A stretch of DNA of 64,000 nt from Sphingomonas sp. Its GTDB lineage: Bacteria; Pseudomonadota; Alphaproteobacteria; Sphingomonadales; Sphingomonadaceae. A model generated the notes under the pieces. It did not search any database and was not told where the DNA came from. It saw only the letters and a program-made list of their open reading frames with translations. Position 1 is the stretch's first letter. The number at the start of each line of letters is the position of its first letter. Of the stretch, positions 60,649 through 64,000 are shown in pieces. The translations under genes were made by a program, and so were the position numbers. The stretch is taken from assembly GCF_024508665.1 (NCBI RefSeq), contig NZ_JANINP010000002.1:472598-536597 (forward strand), given 5' to 3'.

Positions 60649-61299
60649 ATGACCAAACCCGCTTTCTCCCGCGCCGAACCCGATGCACGACGCCAGAGCC
60701 TGATCGAGGCGACCGCGCGCGTGCTGGCGCGCGACGGTGCGACCGGGGCATCGGTGCGGCCAATCGCGGTAGAGGCGGGAGTCTCGCCCGGCCTGATCAA
60801 TCACTATTTCGCCGGGATCGACGCGCTGATCGCCGCGACCTATTCCTGGGTCGGCGAGCAGGTCGGCAACGCGCTCGCCGCCGCGGTCGCCGCCGCGGGG
60901 AGCGATCCGCGCGCGCGCCTGACCGCCTATGTCACCGCGAGTTTCGCGCCTCCGATCGCCGACCGCGCGCTGCTCGCGACCTGGATCGCGTTCTGGAGTC
61001 TGACCGGCAAGCCGCAGATCGCCGAGCGCCACGATGCGATCTACGCACGCTATCGCGAGGATCTGGAGGCGTTGCTGGCCGAATGCGGGATCGCGCCCGC
61101 CGACCGCCGCCTGACCGCGATCGCGATCACCGCATTGGTCGACGGGCTATGGCTAGAACTCTGCCTGTCACCCGACAGCTTCACAGCCGACGAGGCGCGC
61201 AGCCTCGCCGAACGGCAACTGGGGTCTGCACTCAGTTGCCGTGAGGATCGTGATTGCCCGCAGGAGCCCGCCGACGAGGAGCGCAGCGCGGACGCGTAG
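60649..61299 (+). CDS. TetR-family regulator, BetI-like, with tail replaced by an inserted element
   Basis: 216 residues, start at 60649 with GAGGAAC upstream. TetR DNA-binding domain (RRQSLIEATARVLARDGATGASVRPIAVEAGVSPGLINHYFAGIDALIAATY), then a BetI-type effector domain (LTAYVTASFAPPIADRALLATWIAFWSLTGKP). From about residue 192 the frame runs into a 270-bp inserted element at 61221; the last ~26 residues and the stop are element-derived. The original C-terminus is lost, but this region ends a helix not essential for DNA binding, so the protein could still work. It is divergent from the Rieske gene, its likely target. Confidence 0.88.
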   Translation: MTKPAFSRAEPDARRQSLIEATARVLARDGATGASVRPIAVEAGVSPGLINHYFAGIDALIAATYSWVGEQVGNALAAAVAAAGSDPRARLTAYVTASFAPPIADRALLATWIAFWSLTGKPQIAERHDAIYARYREDLEALLAECGIAPADRRLTAIAITALVDGLWLELCLSPDSFTADEARSLAERQLGSALSCREDRDCPQEPADEERSADA

Positions 61300-61491
61300 C
61301 TGAAGCTACGCGCAAGCAAGCGACGACGCTCGGCGAACTCCTGCGGGCAACCGCGAAGCGGCGGGCCGATTTTGCCGCCCGGACGTCGTCGCGCGTCGGT
61401 CCCGATGCTACAGGCATCGCTCCCTCCTTGCTCCTCGCCGGACACCAAAATCGGCTCCGTCACGACCTCGCGGTAACTGAGTGCAGACCCT
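61221..61491. mobile_element. Miniature inverted-repeat element with Tn3-like ends, inserted in the TetR gene
   Basis: Termini GGGTCTGCACTCAGTT (61222-61237) and AACTGAGTGCAGACCC (61475-61490) are 16-bp perfect inverted repeats and continue with a few mismatches to about 33 bp. Inside, TTGCCCGCAGGAG and CTCCTGCGGGCAA form a large hairpin around CGTAGCTGAAGCTACG. No transposase frame. Ends starting GGGGTCTG recall Tn3-family inverted repeats, as in TIME-type miniature elements. No clear 5-bp target duplication. It supplies the stop of the TetR gene and lies 7 nt from the M20 peptidase stop. Confidence 0.75.
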
Positions 61492-61497
61492 GACAAG

Positions 61498-62895
61498 CTA
61501 TTTCGTCAGATCGGCAAACAGCGATAGATAGTAATCGATCCCCGGCGTGATGTTGCTGATCGGGGTGCGTTCGTTCAGCCCATGGCTGAAATCTTCCGAT
61601 TCCTTGATGAAGGTTGGGCTGGCGCCATAGCTCGGCACATTGTGGTACCGGAACCACATGCTGTCCGACGCGCCCGACGACATGGCCGGGAAGACCGGCA
61701 CACCCGGATAGACCTTGCCCATCGCGCGATTGACCGCGGCGATGAAATCGGTGCGCATCGGCGAGGCGTCGTTCGCGACCGAGCCTTCGGTCACGTCCTT
61801 GAACGCGATCGCAGGATCGCCAGCGACTTTCTGCAGCTCGGCCATGATGTCGGCGGGCTTATGGCCGGGGAAGATGCGGCAATTGATGTTGGCCGTCGCC
61901 TTTTGCGGCAGCGCGTTCAAGGCATGACCGCCATTGACCATCGTCGGCACGCAGGTCGTGCCGATCCGCCCGACCGTGCTCGGGTTGTTGCGCAGCACCG
62001 CCAGCGCTTTCTCGTCGTTGGGATTGGCGACGAACGCCTTGAGCGCGGCGCCGACCTCGGGCTCCTCATAGGGCGCCGCCTTGCTCAGCGCCTCGCGCGT
62101 CAGGTCGCTCAGCTCGGGCTTGAAATGATAGGCGCCGATCTTCTCGAGCGCGGCGGATAATTGAACGATCGCATTGACCGGGCGTGGCGCCGAGGAATGG
62201 CCGCCGGGGTTGGTCACCGTCAGCTCGAAATCGGCATAGGTCTTTTCGGCACCCTGCCAGGTCCAGTATTTGGGCTTGGCGGTCGCCTCGTCGAGAATGC
62301 CGCCGCCGCCATCGATATTGAGCACGAGATCGGCATTCTTCAGCTTGTCGGCGATGATCGCCGAGGTCTTCATCCGCGTTTCCTCGTCGCCCGAAAATTC
62401 GATGATGATCGTACGCTTGGGCTTGTAGCCTTCGCGCCGCAGTTCGTTGAGCGCGGCGATCGCCATCGTGCCGTCGAGCTTCATGTCGGTGGCGCCGCGG
62501 CCGAACAGATAGCCGTTCTCGACCACCGGGGTGAAGGGATCGCGCTGCCAGTCGGACGGCTTGGCCTCGACCACGTCCATATGGCCCGAAATGACCAGCG
62601 GCTTGAGTTTGGGGTCACTGCCCGGCCATGTCGCGATCAGATAGGCGGTGTCGTCGACCGCGGTGATCTCGACATCTTTGTCGGCGAACCCGCCGGCGAC
62701 CAAAGCGGCCTTGTAGAGCGCCGCCACTTGCGGCGTCTGGTTGTTCGGACCGGCGACCGAGCGCAACGCGATGGCCTTCTTGGCGAGCTCGAGCGCTTCG
62801 CTGTCAGCCTGAGGATGCCCGGCGGTCTTTGGCGCCGCCGCGCCCGCCGTTGCCATCAACGCCGCCGCCATCGCGGCCAGTCCGAACTTGTTCAT
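61498..62895 (-). CDS. M20 family metallopeptidase, secreted
   Basis: 465 residues from the ATG at 62895 (AAGGGG 6 nt upstream). A signal peptide (MNKFGLAAMAAALMATAGAAA) sends it out of the cytoplasm. M20 motifs: SGHMDVV (zinc His and catalytic Asp), FGRGATDMKLDG (bridging Asp), FSGDEETRM (catalytic Glu/zinc Glu) and GGHALNALPQKATANINCRIFPG of the dimerisation domain, then SGASDSMWFR near the last zinc His site (DFSHGLNE). Likely a peptidase, aminoacylase or carboxypeptidase. Its promoter region shares a 12-mer with the Rieske gene. Confidence 0.93.
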   Translation of the reverse strand: MNKFGLAAMAAALMATAGAAAPKTAGHPQADSEALELAKKAIALRSVAGPNNQTPQVAALYKAALVAGGFADKDVEITAVDDTAYLIATWPGSDPKLKPLVISGHMDVVEAKPSDWQRDPFTPVVENGYLFGRGATDMKLDGTMAIAALNELRREGYKPKRTIIIEFSGDEETRMKTSAIIADKLKNADLVLNIDGGGGILDEATAKPKYWTWQGAEKTYADFELTVTNPGGHSSAPRPVNAIVQLSAALEKIGAYHFKPELSDLTREALSKAAPYEEPEVGAALKAFVANPNDEKALAVLRNNPSTVGRIGTTCVPTMVNGGHALNALPQKATANINCRIFPGHKPADIMAELQKVAGDPAIAFKDVTEGSVANDASPMRTDFIAAVNRAMGKVYPGVPVFPAMSSGASDSMWFRYHNVPSYGASPTFIKESEDFSHGLNERTPISNITPGIDYYLSLFADLTK

Positions 62896-62906
62896 CAACG
62901 ACCCCT

Positions 62907-62918
62907 TTGTTGTACGAT
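62907..62918. promoter_or_regulatory. Operator-like 12-mer upstream of the M20 peptidase
   Basis: TTGTTGTACGAT matches 60514-60525 exactly and is followed by TGGAC, a degenerate second half of the palindrome. It lies 12 nt before the M20 start. Confidence 0.4.
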
Positions 62919-63201
62919 TGGACTGTCGACCATCCGCCGCCGCGGAGCAAGCGTAACAATCGTGCGCGGGAAATCACCAATTCGGATGTTTTTCACCATA
63001 ATCGCGGTGACTTGCGGCCCGCCGTCAGTACTTCATTAACGAACGTTCTTCAGAATGGGCTGCGGCGGATTGCGGTGAGCGGGGGTTTCCCGCGAAGGGC
63101 ACCGCCAGCCGGCAGCGTACCGGGCAGGACGAAGCTGGAGCGACCGCCGAATGTGGGCGATCGCCGATACCGTGGGGATGACGCTCGAAGTGGAGGGCCG
63201 C
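62919..63201. other. Divergent intergenic region, M20 peptidase / PilZ protein
   Basis: About 280 nt without a supported gene. AT-richer around 62975-63060. The frame extending the PilZ protein back to 63151 lacks an SD. Confidence 0.35.
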
Positions 63202-63843
63202 ATGTTCGAATCGCATGACGATGCGCCTCTGGCCAATGCGCGGTCGAGCACATCCGTGCCTGATGAAGAACGTCGTCATGGCACCCGCCACATCGCGGTC
63301 ATGCGTGTCGCCAAACTGCATACGCGCCACGGCGAGGAACTGTGCCTCGTCCGCAACATCTCGCCCGGCGGGCTGATGGCCAATATCTGGTCGGACCTGG
63401 CGATCGCCGATCTGCTGACCGCCGAGTTCAAATCCGGGCACCGCGCCTCGGGCCATGTCGTATGGCGGCGCGAGAATCGCATCGGTGTGCAGTTCGACGA
63501 GGAAATCGACGTGACCATGGTGCTCGGCGGGGACGAAGACCCCGCGCCGGGCTTCCACGCACGCGCACCGCGCATCAACATCGCGGCGCGAGGCCGGCTG
63601 CGCTGCGGCGCGCATTATTATGCCGTCGACCTGCGCGATATCTCGCAAGGCGGCGCGCGCATCACCTCCGCCGATCCCAATGTCTGGGAAAAGATCGACG
63701 GGCCGATCGTGTTGTCGGTTACAGGCCTGCCGCCGATCGAAGGCACCGCGCGCTGGCACGATTCGAGCAATGCCGGACTCGCCTTCAACAGCCCGATCCC
63801 GCTCGACGCGATCGCCCGCTGGATCGCGGCGAACCGCGGTTGA
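63202..63843 (+). CDS. Protein with two PilZ domains
   Basis: 213 residues from the ATG at 63202, which has GGAGG 5 nt upstream; longer frames from 63151 or 63178 lack this. First PilZ domain: the Arg cluster RRHGTR and NISPGG (the N-x-S-x-x-G c-di-GMP-binding motif), then VVWRRENRIGVQFDE. Second domain: RGRL and DISQGGARI, with the Arg pair less clear, so it may not bind c-di-GMP. No membrane helix. It likely controls motility, adhesion or polysaccharide output in response to c-di-GMP; the target is unknown. Confidence 0.88.
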   Translation: MFESHDDAPLANARSSTSVPDEERRHGTRHIAVMRVAKLHTRHGEELCLVRNISPGGLMANIWSDLAIADLLTAEFKSGHRASGHVVWRRENRIGVQFDEEIDVTMVLGGDEDPAPGFHARAPRINIAARGRLRCGAHYYAVDLRDISQGGARITSADPNVWEKIDGPIVLSVTGLPPIEGTARWHDSSNAGLAFNSPIPLDAIARWIAANRG

Positions 63844-63847
63844 TGAT

Positions 63848-64000
63848 CTAGGGTGCGGGATCGGGCTTGAACCCGATCTTGTCGAGCGCCGGCTGAATTT
63901 CGGGGTTGGACATGAACAACCTCCACAACAAGCCGGTCCGGTAATTCTCGATCATCGCCACGGTCTGAGCCTGATCGAGCGCCATATAGGCTTCGTCATA
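63848..64000 (-). CDS. Hypothetical protein, C-terminal 50 residues (continues past the window)
   Basis: Minus-strand frame open from base 64000 to a TAG at 63848-63850. The visible end reads [20 protein letters not shown]...[20 protein letters not shown]: helical, then a Pro-rich end. It converges with the PilZ gene, 4 nt apart. Family unknown; too little is visible. Confidence 0.55.
   Translation of the reverse strand, partial: YDEAYMALDQAQTVAMIENYRTGLLWRLFMSNPEIQPALDKIGFKPDPAP

Overview
The window looks like part of an alphaproteobacterial chromosome of the order Sphingomonadales (Sphingomonas-like). This rests on high GC, the tol-pal tail (cpoB)-tilS-ftsH order, two large TonB-dependent receptors with the order's typical plug motifs, paired DUF1800/DUF1501 genes, a HTH-DUF4019 regulator and small palindromic intergenic repeats. 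I saw no rRNA, tRNA or CRISPR array. Many starts below were moved from the longest possible ORF to an internal start with a clear Shine-Dalgarno (SD) sequence, often GTG.

Layout. 1-3.6 kb: envelope/core genes cpoB (partial), tilS and ftsH, closed by a strong terminator. 3.6-7.1 kb: a small accessory island with a short unknown gene, a TIR-domain protein with an unassigned C-terminal module, and an HTH + GIY-YIG nuclease protein; this is a candidate defence pair. 7.1-17 kb: 2OG-Fe dioxygenase, PhoD phosphatase, beta-lactamase-fold serine hydrolase, PadR with a membrane partner, S1/P1 nuclease, DUF1800/DUF1501. 17-25.6 kb: membrane-tethered LuxR-type regulator, GH28 pectinase-like enzyme, class A acid phosphatase with a TonB receptor, PepSY-type membrane protein and a two-component system.

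25.6-28.3 kb holds the most unusual locus: an Lgt-like diacylglyceryl transferase homologue, a cysteine-rich radical SAM protein resembling the tetraether-lipid synthase (Tes/MJ0619) group, and a small membrane protein, all in overlapping reading frames. Divergent from it is an unlisted 42-residue membrane peptide. The shared intergenic region carries a perfect 22-bp palindrome whose core looks like an FNR/FixK box. I read this as a possible oxygen-regulated lipid or lipoprotein modification system.

28.4-44 kb: VOC protein, two regulators, proA, map, a CPA1 antiporter, MAPEG protein, amidohydrolase, a gluconate locus (lactonase, GntP permease, FadR-type regulator with candidate operators) and two unknown secreted proteins. 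44-50 kb: DEAD-box helicase with a long leader, soluble chemoreceptor, two small envelope proteins, and an ABC-F ATPase preceded by a possible leader peptide. 50-64 kb: ferredoxin-reductase-like flavoprotein, TonB receptor, TPR-sulfotransferase, APC permease, PYROXD2-like oxidoreductase, Rieske oxygenase with a TetR regulator, M20 peptidase and a double-PilZ protein. This last part is rich in small repeats: two 152-bp inverted copies of one element flank 7.2 kb, two other palindromic elements sit between genes, and a 270-bp element with Tn3-like ends has been inserted into the tail of the TetR gene.
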